From the NCBI GenBank assembly GCA_002411015.1, contig DHPY01000035.1, forward strand, positions 35,024 to 99,023: a stretch of DNA of 64,000 nucleotides, given 5' to 3'. A program made the translations under genes and the position numbers. Shown here in pieces: positions 17,017 through 25,281 of this stretch (positions are counted from its first letter, which is position 1; each line of letters starts with the position of its first letter). The stretch comes from Armatimonadetes bacterium UBA5352 (GTDB lineage: Bacteria > Armatimonadota > Zipacnadia > Zipacnadales > UBA5352). The notes beneath the pieces are model-generated. The model saw only the letters and a program-made list of their open reading frames with translations, was not told where the DNA came from and searched no databases.

Positions 17017-17634
17017 CTAGCGCTTGTCGTCGTCTTCCTCTTCGTAATCCACGTCGCCGGCGAGGGCGTGCTCGAAGTCCTCGGCCTCGTCAGCGTCCTC
17101 GTCGCTTGTTTCGGCCTCGGCGTAGGGGTCAACGATTTCGCGGCCGAGCAAATCCTTTACGCTCATCTCGCGCCGCGACGCTACGACCTCGGGGTTGTAG
17201 AGGTCCTGCAGCGCCTTGAAGCAGGCCATCGCGCGATTGAAGACGTTGCCGCTACCGAGCGACTTCGTCAGAATGTCGCGGATGCCGCTGACCTCGATGA
17301 TCTGACGCACCGCGCCGCCGGCGATGATGCCGGTTCCACGCGAGGCCGGCTTGAGCAGGATGACCGCTCCGCCAACCTTCGCCTGGATGGTGTGCGGCAC
17401 CGTGTAGCCATCCATCGGCACGCGGATCATGTTCTTGCGGGCGAACTTCATGCCCTTCTCAATGGCGGCGGGAACGTCGCGGGCCTTGCCGATGCCGACG
17501 CCGACGTTGCCACGACCATCGCCCACCGCGCAGACGACGCGGGCGCTGGAGATGCGGCCACCCTTGACGGTCTTGCGCGTACGATCAACGCGAACTACTC
17601 GCTCTTCATAATCGTCTCTGCTGAACCGTGCCAT
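17017..17634 (-). CDS. rpsE: 30S ribosomal protein S5, isolated from other ribosomal genes
   Basis: A 205-residue S5: an N-terminal double-stranded RNA-binding-like half (KTVKGGRISSARVVCAVGDG, NVGVGIGKA) and the C-terminal half GTGIIAGGAVRQIIEVSGI. It binds 16S rRNA near the decoding site and affects accuracy. The C-terminus carries an extra ~35-residue acidic tail rich in Asp and Glu that ordinary S5 lacks. In most bacteria rpsE sits in the spc operon beside rplR and rpmD; here there is no ribosomal neighbour. It has its own promoter candidate. The only nearby ribosome site, GGAAGG, is rather distant (about 13 nt). Confidence 0.93.
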   Translation of the reverse strand: MARFSRDDYEERVVRVDRTRKTVKGGRISSARVVCAVGDGRGNVGVGIGKARDVPAAIEKGMKFARKNMIRVPMDGYTVPHTIQAKVGGAVILLKPASRGTGIIAGGAVRQIIEVSGIRDILTKSLGSGNVFNRAMACFKALQDLYNPEVVASRREMSVKDLLGREIVDPYAEAETSDEDADEAEDFEHALAGDVDYEEEDDDKR

Positions 17635-17702
17635 CAGTGCGGCTGTCCCTTCCACCAGACGAGAAATCGTGCCCCCGCGGATATACCGGGGGCCGGGCGA
17701 GT

Positions 17703-17731
17703 AACGTAACACATCTGCTCCAGAGAGTCAA
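17703..17731 (-). promoter_or_regulatory. promoter candidate for rpsE
   Basis: On the minus strand TTGACT (17731-17726) and TACGTT (17708-17703) are separated by exactly 17 bp. The -35 is 5 of 6 to consensus and the -10 is 3 of 6. It lies in the gap between the Endonuclease Q gene and rpsE and would give a leader of ~60 nt. Confidence 0.5.
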
Positions 17732-17750
17732 CCTCCGGCGCGCAGGAAAA

Positions 17751-18974
17751 CTACAGACCGGGCAGATCGAGCTGCCCCGCATCGTCGGGAGCGGCCTTCC
17801 CGTAGCGCCCTCCGCCCCCTGCGCGCAGCGGCAGCGTACCGTGGCGGGCGTGGAGGATGAGCGCCGCCACCCGCGTTCCCACCGTCTGCAGCAGGTCCTC
17901 CGGCTCCGCCTCGTGCAGCACAGCCATCTCCGACCCGTAGCGGTTGATCAGCTTGCGCAGCGTGACCGCGCCCACGCCAGGCACGAACTGCAGCGGCACC
18001 TGGTACTGGTAGGGCGGCCGGTGCGGCGGCATGCGCATCTCGTCGCTGTCGGCGATCTGCACGATCCGGTCCAGCACCCCGCGCGTCACGTTCTCCGAGC
18101 CGCATGCCTCGCACTTCAGCACCGGTGGCGCGCCCTGCGCGATGCGATGGCAATCCTCGCAGAACGTGCGGTGGTACTTCCCGAGCCGCGGGTCGAGGCC
18201 GTAGTTGGCCGCGATGCGCCGCCCATCCTGCCGAAGCAGCGCCATCCGCAGTTCATCGAAGCTCGGCGCCTCCATCTCGATGATGTTGTACTCGCGGCCG
18301 ATCTTCGGCAGCGAGTGCGCGTCAGAGTTCGAGAGGAAGCTCCGGTCCGACAGCTCGTCGATCCGGTCGGCAAGAAAGCTGTCGGCGGAGAGGCCAAGTT
18401 CGATCGCGTGTATTTGATTCCAGCGTTCGGTGAACATCGTCTCGAGTCGGTCTACGCACGAGCCGTACGGGCTGCGGTGCGGCGTGAAGCAGTGCGCCGG
18501 CATGAAGATCGCGTCGAAACCGAGTGCCAGCTCCATGAGCTCGCGCGCGGGCATCCTGCACGCCTGCGAGGACAGCTCCATGTTCGTCACGTGCCGCGAG
18601 AGCGCGTCGGAGAAGCCCTGTAGGGCCTCCAGCGAGCGGAAGAAGCTGACGTGGTGCGACCGGCCACCGCCCTCCTCATAGCTCTCGAACTCGGCGCCGA
18701 GGAGGACCGTGACCTCCGGCGCGCCGCCGTTCCCGCCGTAGCGGAGGCCGCCGCCGGGCTGCTCAACCATCTCCCCCGCCTCGACGAGCGCAAGGATGTC
18801 CTCCAGCACCGGCGGCGAGGCGCAGTCAACGATCCCCACGAGGTCTATGCCTTTGTGGCGCACGCACTCGATCGCGATGTTCTCGAAGGTGAGGTCGCGC
18901 GCTGCGGTAATCTTCACCGGCCGCCCGCTGCTCGACCGGCCGATGTGGACGTGCAAGTCACAGACGAAGAGCAT
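17751..18974 (-). CDS. Endonuclease Q-type PHP-domain protein
   Basis: A 407-residue protein. The PHP metal-binding domain opens with CDLHVHIGRSSSGRP. Family landmarks of Endonuclease Q follow: IDLVGIVDCA, MPAHCFTPHRSPYG, IELGLSADS, and LSNSDAHSLPKIGREYNI. A four-Cys zinc finger (CEDC and CEACGSE) comes at about residues 275-300, then a helix-hairpin-helix-like FVPGVGAVTLRKLINRYG. Endonuclease Q nicks DNA 5' of deaminated bases and abasic sites, and is known mainly from Thermococcales and some bacteria. The PHP ligands look intact. The upstream AAC(3)- and xylose-isomerase-like genes on the same strand may share its transcript, though they have no obvious repair role. Confidence 0.78.
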   Translation of the reverse strand: MLFVCDLHVHIGRSSSGRPVKITAARDLTFENIAIECVRHKGIDLVGIVDCASPPVLEDILALVEAGEMVEQPGGGLRYGGNGGAPEVTVLLGAEFESYEEGGGRSHHVSFFRSLEALQGFSDALSRHVTNMELSSQACRMPARELMELALGFDAIFMPAHCFTPHRSPYGSCVDRLETMFTERWNQIHAIELGLSADSFLADRIDELSDRSFLSNSDAHSLPKIGREYNIIEMEAPSFDELRMALLRQDGRRIAANYGLDPRLGKYHRTFCEDCHRIAQGAPPVLKCEACGSENVTRGVLDRIVQIADSDEMRMPPHRPPYQYQVPLQFVPGVGAVTLRKLINRYGSEMAVLHEAEPEDLLQTVGTRVAALILHARHGTLPLRAGGGGRYGKAAPDDAGQLDLPGL

Positions 18975-19033
18975 CGTGTTGACTACCTGACTTTCCTGAG
19001 GGTGCGGGTCGGGTATGCGCCTCTGGATTCGCG

Positions 19034-19825
19034 CTACTGCTGTGGGCGCACGGGGCAGCTCGGGCACATCTCCAGCGCAAGCTCGTAGGTCGCCTGCACC
19101 ATCGCGCCGCCGTCGAAGAACATCACCATCGCCTCGCCGATGCGCCGGTCGCGGATCAGACCCCGCTGGCGCAGTTCCGCCTCGATCGCCTGCCACTCGA
19201 TCTTGCAGCGGCCCTCGCCGCGCCAGGCTGTGCTCAGCGCGTCGATGACCTCTCCGCTCGGCAACCGGAGCTTCCGCACGAGGGCGCGATAGCCCATGCA
19301 CTTCGCGCCCCCACGGGTCTCAGCGACGTGCGCGGCCGTGCAGCGGTTCATCCCGACGCCGAGCATGCAGATCTTCCCGCCGCTGTTCACGAGCTTCCCG
19401 AGCGGGCTCTCGTCGGCGAAGGTGGTCAGCTCGAGGTGCTCGGAGGTCAGCCACGCTGCGCGCGGGCCGATGGCGGCATACGGGTGGGTGGGGTGCAGTG
19501 AGCGGTGCGCCTCCGGCCGCAGCCGCACAGCCTCGGTGATGGCGCCGTTGATCGAGCGGGTGGTGCGCCGGTCGAAGATCTCCTCCGCGCCATCGAAGGC
19601 AGCCGGCGAACAGTGGTTGAAGGTCGGGACCATCAGCGTTCCCTCCGGCCCGAGGACCTCCAGCACAGCATCCACCACCGCCTCCGGGCCGCCGATCACA
19701 TGCCCGAGGCTCGACAGCGAGCTGTGAAGCTGAAGCATATCGCCGGACTCCAGCCCGAGGGCGCGGAGCCCGGCGACGATATCAGCCTGCGTGACAACCG
19801 TGCATCCCGATGAGCTGTCTGGCAT
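19034..19825 (-). CDS. AAC(3)-family acetyltransferase homologue
   Basis: A 263-residue protein of the aminoglycoside N3-acetyltransferase fold: LHSSLSSLGHVIGG, GTLMVPTFNHCS, RSINGAITEAVRL, HPTHPYAAIGP, and CMLGVGMNRCTAAHVAE. Known relatives use acetyl-CoA, but most genomic homologues (YokD type) have no shown link to antibiotics and may acylate other amines. GGAGGTC lies just before the ATG. It sits between the xylose-isomerase-like gene (16-bp gap) and the Endonuclease Q gene. Resistance should not be inferred. Confidence 0.8.
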   Translation of the reverse strand: MPDSSSGCTVVTQADIVAGLRALGLESGDMLQLHSSLSSLGHVIGGPEAVVDAVLEVLGPEGTLMVPTFNHCSPAAFDGAEEIFDRRTTRSINGAITEAVRLRPEAHRSLHPTHPYAAIGPRAAWLTSEHLELTTFADESPLGKLVNSGGKICMLGVGMNRCTAAHVAETRGGAKCMGYRALVRKLRLPSGEVIDALSTAWRGEGRCKIEWQAIEAELRQRGLIRDRRIGEAMVMFFDGGAMVQATYELALEMCPSCPVRPQQ

Positions 19826-19841
19826 GAGCGACCTCCGAGAT

Positions 19842-20972
19842 CTATAGCTCCGAAAGCCCGGTGGCCTCCGGGTAGCGCGCGCGGATCAGCAGCGCCTCAA
19901 GGACGCCACGGTTCTCGCCCGGGTTCTCCACGCACTCCACGATGCGCGCGTGGTCGAGCCCGTCAATGCGCTCGTTCATCGCCTTGAGCGTGTCCATGCA
20001 GTTCGTCAGCGCGCGCTCGACGGGCATCCGCTCGGGGTTCAGGTCCAGCCCGAAGAGATGCTGGTAGCCGCACATCTTCAGCGCATACAGCGCCGCCTCG
20101 GTCTGCTCCGGATAGACCACGCCCACGTTCAGGTCCTGATCGTAGTTCCCCATCGGCTGCGAGTTCCAGTGCGTGTGCCCCAGCCGACCGTACTCGCAGA
20201 CCAGGCTGAAGGCGTAGCCGAGGTCCTCGTAGGCCATCAGCATGTGGCCGACTTCAGGGTTCAGGCCCATCATTGCCGTGCCATCGCGGAGGATGCGGCG
20301 GTTCTCGTCGTTCCCGAGGAGCGCCTCGACCTTCGCGCACAGCAGCAGCGCCTCGGAGGTCGTCCCGTAGAGGATGTTCGCGCGCGGCTCGTAGGGCTTC
20401 GGCTCAATGACGATACGCACGCCCGGCACCGCGTCCATCGCCTCGGCGAGGCCCTCAGCGAAGCGGTCGCGCGCCGCCACATGGTTCTGCCCGAAGGTGT
20501 TGTCGAAGCCATCGATGCCCGGCCAGACGATCGCGAAGTCGGTGTCGAGCTCCTTGTTGATCTGCAGCGTGGTGATCGTGCGATCGATCGCCGAGCGGCG
20601 CGCCTTCTCGACCGGCGAGGAGAGCGAGCCAAACTCATACTGCGCCTCATAGAAGAGGTTCGGGACGACCGTGATCAGCCGCAGGCCCTGCTCGCCGGCG
20701 CTCTTGAACAGGTCGAGGGTGTCGTCGTTGACCTCGTTCGGGTAGTGCGCCTCCAGCGCCACCAGCCCCTGGTCCATCAGCCCGAGGGCCTTCTCGATCC
20801 GCCCCTCCATCGGGATGTCGCCTGCGTAGCGATCGTGGAAGCGGCCGCCGCCGGGGGCGAAGAACCAGACGCCGGCGCTGAACCGCAGGTCGAGGCTGAA
20901 GCTCTCGAGGTGGCGGACAAGCTCTTCTCCGCTTCGGCGTACCTTCTGCCCGGACAGATCCCTCATCGGCAT
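19842..20972 (-). CDS. xylose-isomerase-like TIM-barrel protein
   Basis: A 376-residue sugar isomerase/epimerase-type TIM barrel. FSAGVWFFAPGGGRFHDRY near the N-terminus and VIEPKPYEPRANILYG with the metal-binding Glu follow xylose isomerase. GLNPEVGHMLMAYED supplies the next metal-site segment, GHTHWNSQP the following one, and LFGLDLNPERM the last. It may isomerise a pentose, rhamnose or inositol derivative; the specific sugar cannot be read. ATG 20972 is preferred because AGGTGATC precedes it at good spacing; the GTG at 20981 is an alternative. Confidence 0.8.
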   Translation of the reverse strand: MPMRDLSGQKVRRSGEELVRHLESFSLDLRFSAGVWFFAPGGGRFHDRYAGDIPMEGRIEKALGLMDQGLVALEAHYPNEVNDDTLDLFKSAGEQGLRLITVVPNLFYEAQYEFGSLSSPVEKARRSAIDRTITTLQINKELDTDFAIVWPGIDGFDNTFGQNHVAARDRFAEGLAEAMDAVPGVRIVIEPKPYEPRANILYGTTSEALLLCAKVEALLGNDENRRILRDGTAMMGLNPEVGHMLMAYEDLGYAFSLVCEYGRLGHTHWNSQPMGNYDQDLNVGVVYPEQTEAALYALKMCGYQHLFGLDLNPERMPVERALTNCMDTLKAMNERIDGLDHARIVECVENPGENRGVLEALLIRARYPEATGLSEL

Positions 20973-21167
20973 GATGATCACCTGGTATCGCGAGGGCCGT
21001 TCTCATGCTGCACGATCGGCGGCCCTCGGCTGGATTGCGGAGCGCGCTGCGTGTGCATGATTCGCCGCGCGAGCCGGGAGACCTTCCCCGCCATGGGGCA
21101 GGTTGCGCCGCCATGCATGGCGAATAGGCAGGCTGTTCAGGTCAGTCACAGCAGGGAGGCCGAGATC

Positions 21168-21863
21168 GTGCGACAGGAAGAGACCTTCAGGATTGAGGAG
21201 CATACCCGGGTGCGGCAGGCGATCGGCGCCCACACCCTCAAGAGCGTCAATGAGATCCCCCAGTTCCACATCCGCACGCTCGTGGACATGGAGCCCATGG
21301 TGGCCTTTCGCGAGGAACTGAAGCAGACCGCGAGCCCGGCGGCGACGTATAACGACCTGAGCATCAAGGCCGTGGCGCTGGTCCTGCGCGATTTCCCGCG
21401 CTTCAACGCGTGGTGCGAGCCTGAGCACCTCAAGCTGCTCGATGCGGTCAATGTCGGCTTCGCCGTCGGCACGGACCAGGGAGTGCTGCTGCCGACGGTG
21501 CGCAACGCCGACCGGAAGAGCCTCAAGGAGATCGCCGCGGAGACCGGCGAGATGGTTGAGCTTGCCCGCAAGGGCCGCCTGCGCGCCTCGCTGCAGATGG
21601 GCGCGGGCTTCACGGTCTCCAACCTCGGCCCGATCGGCATAGACGCCTTCGCGCCGATCATCAGCCCGCCGCAGGTCGCGATCCTCGGGATCGGCTCGAT
21701 CAAGCCGCAGGCGATGGTCGTTGATGGCGAGATCATCGCGCGGCGCGCGGTCTACCTCACGCTCGTGATGGACCACCGCGCGGTTGACGGTGCCGACGGT
21801 GCGCAGTTCCTCGCGGCGGTGGCGGATGCATTCACGCACCCCGAGCGCATGGTCGGCGAGTAG
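21168..21863 (+). CDS. 2-oxoacid dehydrogenase E2-type catalytic core without lipoyl domain
   Basis: A 231-residue protein equal to the acyltransferase core of dihydrolipoamide acyltransferases. It shows EIPQFHIRTLVDM, YNDLSIKAVALVLRDFP, GFAVGTDQGVLLPTVRN, FTVSNLGPIGIDAF, and the active-site LVMDHRAVDGADGAQFL. No lipoyl or E1/E3-binding domain precedes it, and no E1 or E3 genes are near. The GTG start follows GGGAGG by 8 nt; several upstream ATGs would only add low-complexity residues. The next gene, a PfkB kinase, starts 2 bp after the stop. Stand-alone cores of this type exist, but their acyl donor is unclear. Confidence 0.78.
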   Translation: MRQEETFRIEEHTRVRQAIGAHTLKSVNEIPQFHIRTLVDMEPMVAFREELKQTASPAATYNDLSIKAVALVLRDFPRFNAWCEPEHLKLLDAVNVGFAVGTDQGVLLPTVRNADRKSLKEIAAETGEMVELARKGRLRASLQMGAGFTVSNLGPIGIDAFAPIISPPQVAILGIGSIKPQAMVVDGEIIARRAVYLTLVMDHRAVDGADGAQFLAAVADAFTHPERMVGE

Positions 21864-21865
21864 CG

Positions 21866-22825
21866 ATGGCGGCCACGGAAAACCTCGACGTCATCGTGCT
21901 CGGCTCCGCGATGGTGGAGATCACGCCGGCGAAGATGGGGCAAGCGCTCGCCGACGTGGATACGATGGTCCCGCTGCCATCGGGCGCCGCGGCGAACTTC
22001 GCCGCCGTCCTCGCCTCACTGGGTGTGCGGACGGCGCTGATCAGCCGCGTGGGCGAGGACGAACTCGGGCAGTGGCTCACGGAGCGCCTGGCACAGCGTG
22101 GGATCGTCACAGACTACGTCGCGCCGGCGCCGGGGCAGCGCACCCCGGTATCGTTCGCATGGATGGACCGCCAGGGCGCGAAGACCTTCTACTTCTACCG
22201 CTTCCCCGGATTCAGCGACCCCATGGCGACCCTCCGCCCGGGGGAGATCACGCCCGATCAGCTCCAGGGCGCTCGGATCTTCGACTTCACCGAGGCGACC
22301 GTCCGCAACGAGCCGCTGCGCTCGGCTGCGTTCGATGTCGCGCGCCTGGCTCGGGAGGCCGGGCTGCAGGTCTGCTACGCGCTGAACTACCGCCCCTCGG
22401 CCTGGCACGACCAGACGCCCGAGCAGATCGCGTGTGTGCAGCGCGAGGCGTGCTCGCGGGCCGACATCGTGCTGATGAACCGCGAGGAGGCCCTGCACGT
22501 CACAGGCTGTAGTGTGCCGGCGCAGGCGGCCCGCGAAGTGTCGGGGCTGGGCCCGCGGCTTGTGGTGATCACCGCGGGCGACGAGGGCTCGCTGCTGCTT
22601 GCGGATGGTGAACTCGAGCAGATCCCCGCGCATCCCGTCGAGGTGGTGTACGACATCGGTGCCGGAGACGCCTTTCACGCGGGGTTGCTCGCGGCACTGC
22701 TCACGGGGATGAGTCCCGCACAGGCTGCTCGTTTCGCCTCGGAGGCCGCAGCCCTGCGTATCAGCCGTGGGGTGACAGAGGCCAATCCCTCGTACGATGA
22801 AGTGGCCCGTCTGATGCAGCAGTAG
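21866..22825 (+). CDS. PfkB-family carbohydrate kinase
   Basis: A 319-residue ribokinase-like kinase. LPSGAAANFAAVLASLG near residue 40 is the sugar-binding GG-type motif, written GA here, and YDIGAGDAFHAGLLAALL near 265 holds the catalytic Asp and anion hole. Likely substrates are ribose, fructose, KDG or a nucleoside; nothing here settles which. It is tightly spaced behind the E2-type core and probably co-translated with it. Confidence 0.88.
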   Translation: MAATENLDVIVLGSAMVEITPAKMGQALADVDTMVPLPSGAAANFAAVLASLGVRTALISRVGEDELGQWLTERLAQRGIVTDYVAPAPGQRTPVSFAWMDRQGAKTFYFYRFPGFSDPMATLRPGEITPDQLQGARIFDFTEATVRNEPLRSAAFDVARLAREAGLQVCYALNYRPSAWHDQTPEQIACVQREACSRADIVLMNREEALHVTGCSVPAQAAREVSGLGPRLVVITAGDEGSLLLADGELEQIPAHPVEVVYDIGAGDAFHAGLLAALLTGMSPAQAARFASEAAALRISRGVTEANPSYDEVARLMQQ

Positions 22826-23193
22826 GCAAGAGCCCAAGGGGTTGGAACGGATCTGAAGGCGGTAGGCGGCGCAGCGGTACCGCGTTTCCGCCACCGGGGG
22901 CTATGGATTCTTCGCAGCGAAAGTGTAGAGTCGCGCTTCTTCAATCTGCTGTACAGACAGACACGTTGCCGCCGCAGCCATCAGCATGTGGCGTTCTGTT
23001 ATCCTGCGGTTTGACATCGGCTGCTCTGTGGGTATCGTTACAGAAGATACAACGGGTGTTGTGCTGTGTGACACGATGTGGTATGATATAAGTCACAAAA
23101 GGCTTCGGCATCGCAGCACCCTGTACACGCGGCGGTCACGAAACCAGCAAAATCACTATCGTCCCGCGTAGGGGCGATCGGAGGTGTCGCTTT
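22826..23193. other. intergenic region upstream of the OmpR-type regulator
   Basis: About 370 bp without a convincing gene. The first ~80 bp after the PfkB stop have GC-rich partial inverted repeats (AGCGGTACCGC core) that might end transcription. The middle is less GC-rich than its surroundings. The last third holds a promoter candidate and the ribosome site of the regulator. No small ORF with a ribosome site is seen. Confidence 0.6.
23059..23087 (+). promoter_or_regulatory. promoter candidate for the OmpR-type regulator
   Basis: TTGTGC and TATGAT with a 17-bp spacer. The -10 is 5 of 6 to the sigma70 consensus; the -35 is 3 of 6. The start of transcription would be near 23094, leaving a ~100-nt leader before the ribosome site. 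Confidence 0.5.
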
Positions 23194-23895
23194 CTGGACC
23201 CACGCAGGATCGTTATAGTTGAGGATGATCCTCAGTGTAGCAAACTTGTGGCCACTAAGCTGCAGGCGGAAGGTTTTGATGTCGTCGTCGCGAACAGCGG
23301 CGAAGAAGGTCTCGACATCATTGAGAGCGAGATGCCTGATCTTCTGCTTCTCGACCTCATCCTCCCCGGGATTGATGGCCTGGAAGTCTGCCGCCGACTT
23401 CGCCGCAAGCACGACCTCCCGATCATCATGCTGACCGCGAAGGATGACGAGATCGACGCGGTCATCGGGCTGGAGGTCGGCGCAGATGACTACATCACCA
23501 AGCCATTCGGGACGCGCGAACTGGTTGCCAGAGTGCGCGCTATGCTCCGGCGGGTGAAGATTAACCGCGAGCATACCGAGCCGCTGGAGCACCTGACCTT
23601 TGCCGAGCTCGATATCGATATCCCGAAGCGGACGGCCACAGTTCAGGGCGAGATCGTGCACCTGACCCCGAAGGAGTTCGGCCTCCTCGTCTACCTCGCG
23701 TCGAGGCCCAACGTCGTCTTCACGCGCGAGGAGATCATCCGGGACATCTGGGGACGCGCCGACGGCGGTGGCGATCTGCGTACAGTTGATACGCACATCA
23801 AGCGCCTGCGGCGAAAGATTGAAGAGGGCCGCGCGGTACCGTGGAGCATCGCGACTGTCTGGGGCGTCGGCTATAAGTTCCAGATGAACGACTGA
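23194..23895 (+). CDS. OmpR/PhoB-type response regulator, probable non-standard start codon
   Basis: About 233 residues: a receiver domain (IVIVEDDPQ acidic pocket, phospho-Asp in LLLLDLILP, Thr in MLTAKD, Lys in ITKPFG) and a C-terminal winged-helix DNA-binding domain (VHLTPKEFGLLVYLA, VDTHIKRLRRKIEEG). The conserved first strand needs the frame to begin before IVIVEDD. No ATG, GTG or TTG lies in frame between the preceding ribosome site GGAGGTG (23180-23186) and that strand, and CTG at 23194 is at ideal spacing. The first in-frame GTG (23248) would delete the acidic pocket. No sensor kinase is adjacent. Confidence 0.85.
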   Translation: MDPRRIVIVEDDPQCSKLVATKLQAEGFDVVVANSGEEGLDIIESEMPDLLLLDLILPGIDGLEVCRRLRRKHDLPIIMLTAKDDEIDAVIGLEVGADDYITKPFGTRELVARVRAMLRRVKINREHTEPLEHLTFAELDIDIPKRTATVQGEIVHLTPKEFGLLVYLASRPNVVFTREEIIRDIWGRADGGGDLRTVDTHIKRLRRKIEEGRAVPWSIATVWGVGYKFQMND

Positions 23896-23921
23896 GTGGC
23901 GCTTGATGATTGGACATCAGC

Positions 23922-23951
23922 ATCGGCCCGCGATTCCAATCGCGGGCCGAT
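23922..23951 (+). terminator. hairpin terminator after the OmpR-type regulator
   Basis: A perfect 13-bp stem ATCGGCCCGCGAT / ATCGCGGGCCGAT with loop TCCA, 27 bp after the stop codon. The tail is only weakly T-rich (CGCGTTCTT). Confidence 0.75.
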
Positions 23952-24022
23952 CGCGTTCTTGCGGAGGAGCGGCAACGGCGGCAGGCAGGAGGCGTGCCCC
24001 ACGGATAAGGGGCCTTCGTCCC

Positions 24023-24052
24023 CGTGGCGCAGGCTTCCAGCCTGCGGTCGTT
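24023..24052. repeat. dispersed REP-like hairpin repeat
   Basis: CGTGGCGCAGGC, TTCCA, GCCTGCGGTCGTT: a 7-bp stem with the shared GGTCGTT tail. It matches the copies at 59475 and, in core and tail, the tandem 34-bp array at 12913. A second inverted pair (CCCACGG / CCGTGG) partly overlaps it upstream. Confidence 0.8.
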
Positions 24053-24154
24053 CAGGCCTCTCCACGTACATTCGCGACGTGCAAGATGCCCATCGCTACG
24101 GCCCGCTTGCGGCGAACGTCAACGACAGAACGAGGCCCGGCGGACGCGGCGCCT

Positions 24155-25270
24155 TCACGCCCGATCCCTCTCCGACCACGCGCTCAGTTCACTGCGAAGC
24201 TCCAGGAGCGCGTCCGCGGCGATCGCCTCGCGCACCCGCTCCATCAACTGCGTGTAGAAGCGGATGTTGTGCAGGCTCAGCAACTGCCAGCTCAGCGGCT
24301 CCTTCATCCGATGCAGATGCCTCAGGAACGCGCGCTGAAGTCCCGCCGCGCAGGTCGGGCAGTCGCAGTTCGCGGAGAGCGGCCGCGCGTCGCTCTCATA
24401 CTCAGCAGCGGCGATGCGAATCGGCCCCTCCCAGGTCATGACGCTGCCGTGGCGTGCGTTCCGCGTCGCGATCACGCAGTCGAACAGGTCCACCCCCTCC
24501 GCCGCGCAGTCGACGATGTCCAGCGGCGTCCCCACGCCCATCAGGTGCACCGGGCGTTCCTCAGGCAGGACCGCCTGTGCCGCGCGCAGCGAGAGCAGCA
24601 TGTCCTCGCGGTCCTCACCCACCGAGAGCCCGCCGATCCCGAAGCCCGGGAAGCCGAGCGCCGCGGTCTCACGAGCGCTGCGCTCCCGCAAGTCCGGGAA
24701 GATCCCGCCCTGCACGATCCCGAAGAGCTGCTGGTAGCGATGCTCGTGCTCCGCCAGCGAGCGCTCGGCCCAGCGCAGCGTGCGCTCAAGCGACCGCTCC
24801 ACATACTCCCGCTCGGCCGGGCACGGGCAGCAGACGTCCAGCGGCATCGCGATATCACTGCCGAGGGCGAGCTGGATGCGCACCGACAACTCAGGCGTCA
24901 GCAGGATCGTGCTGCCGTCCACCGGAGAGCGGAAGGTGACGCCTTCCTCCCTGATGTCCTTCGGATCGGCGATGGAGAAGACCTGAAAGCCGCCGCTATC
25001 GGTCAGGATCGGCCGGCGCCAGCCCATGAACCGATGCAGGCCGCCGCACTCGGCGATCACCGCCTCCCCCGGCCGCAGGTGCAGGTGGTAGGTGTTCGCC
25101 ACAAGGATCTGCACGCCCACCGCGGCCACCTCATCGGGCGGACACGCGCGCACGGCCCCGCGACTCGCGCAGGGCATGTAGGCGGGCGTGTGCACGACCC
25201 CGTGCTCCAACTGAAGCACGCCGGTCCGCGCGCGCCCGCTATGCACCCGGTCAACTATCTCGAAACGCAT
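24155..25270 (-). CDS. tgt: tRNA-guanine transglycosylase
   Basis: A 371-residue TGT that swaps guanine-34 for preQ1 in tRNAs with GUN anticodons. It carries LTDSGGFQVFS with the catalytic Asp, GIVQGGIFPDLR, GGLSVGE, the nucleophile Asp in VDLFDCVIATRNARHG, and zinc ligands CDCPTC plus His in LLSLHNIRFY. Length and motifs match bacterial Tgt. It starts 11 bp after queA on the same strand, so the two steps of queuosine insertion are co-transcribed. No preQ1 synthesis genes are in the window. Confidence 0.96.
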   Translation of the reverse strand: MRFEIVDRVHSGRARTGVLQLEHGVVHTPAYMPCASRGAVRACPPDEVAAVGVQILVANTYHLHLRPGEAVIAECGGLHRFMGWRRPILTDSGGFQVFSIADPKDIREEGVTFRSPVDGSTILLTPELSVRIQLALGSDIAMPLDVCCPCPAEREYVERSLERTLRWAERSLAEHEHRYQQLFGIVQGGIFPDLRERSARETAALGFPGFGIGGLSVGEDREDMLLSLRAAQAVLPEERPVHLMGVGTPLDIVDCAAEGVDLFDCVIATRNARHGSVMTWEGPIRIAAAEYESDARPLSANCDCPTCAAGLQRAFLRHLHRMKEPLSWQLLSLHNIRFYTQLMERVREAIAADALLELRSELSAWSERDRA

Positions 25271-25281
25271 CTCACACGCCC

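Noticed and set aside
19034..19825. Aminoglycoside resistance gene
   Set aside because: Most genomic members of this family have no resistance role, and the context is metabolic.
19950..21167. N-terminal extension of the E2-type core gene
   Set aside because: It is antisense to the xylose-isomerase-like gene; the real start with a ribosome site is at 21168.
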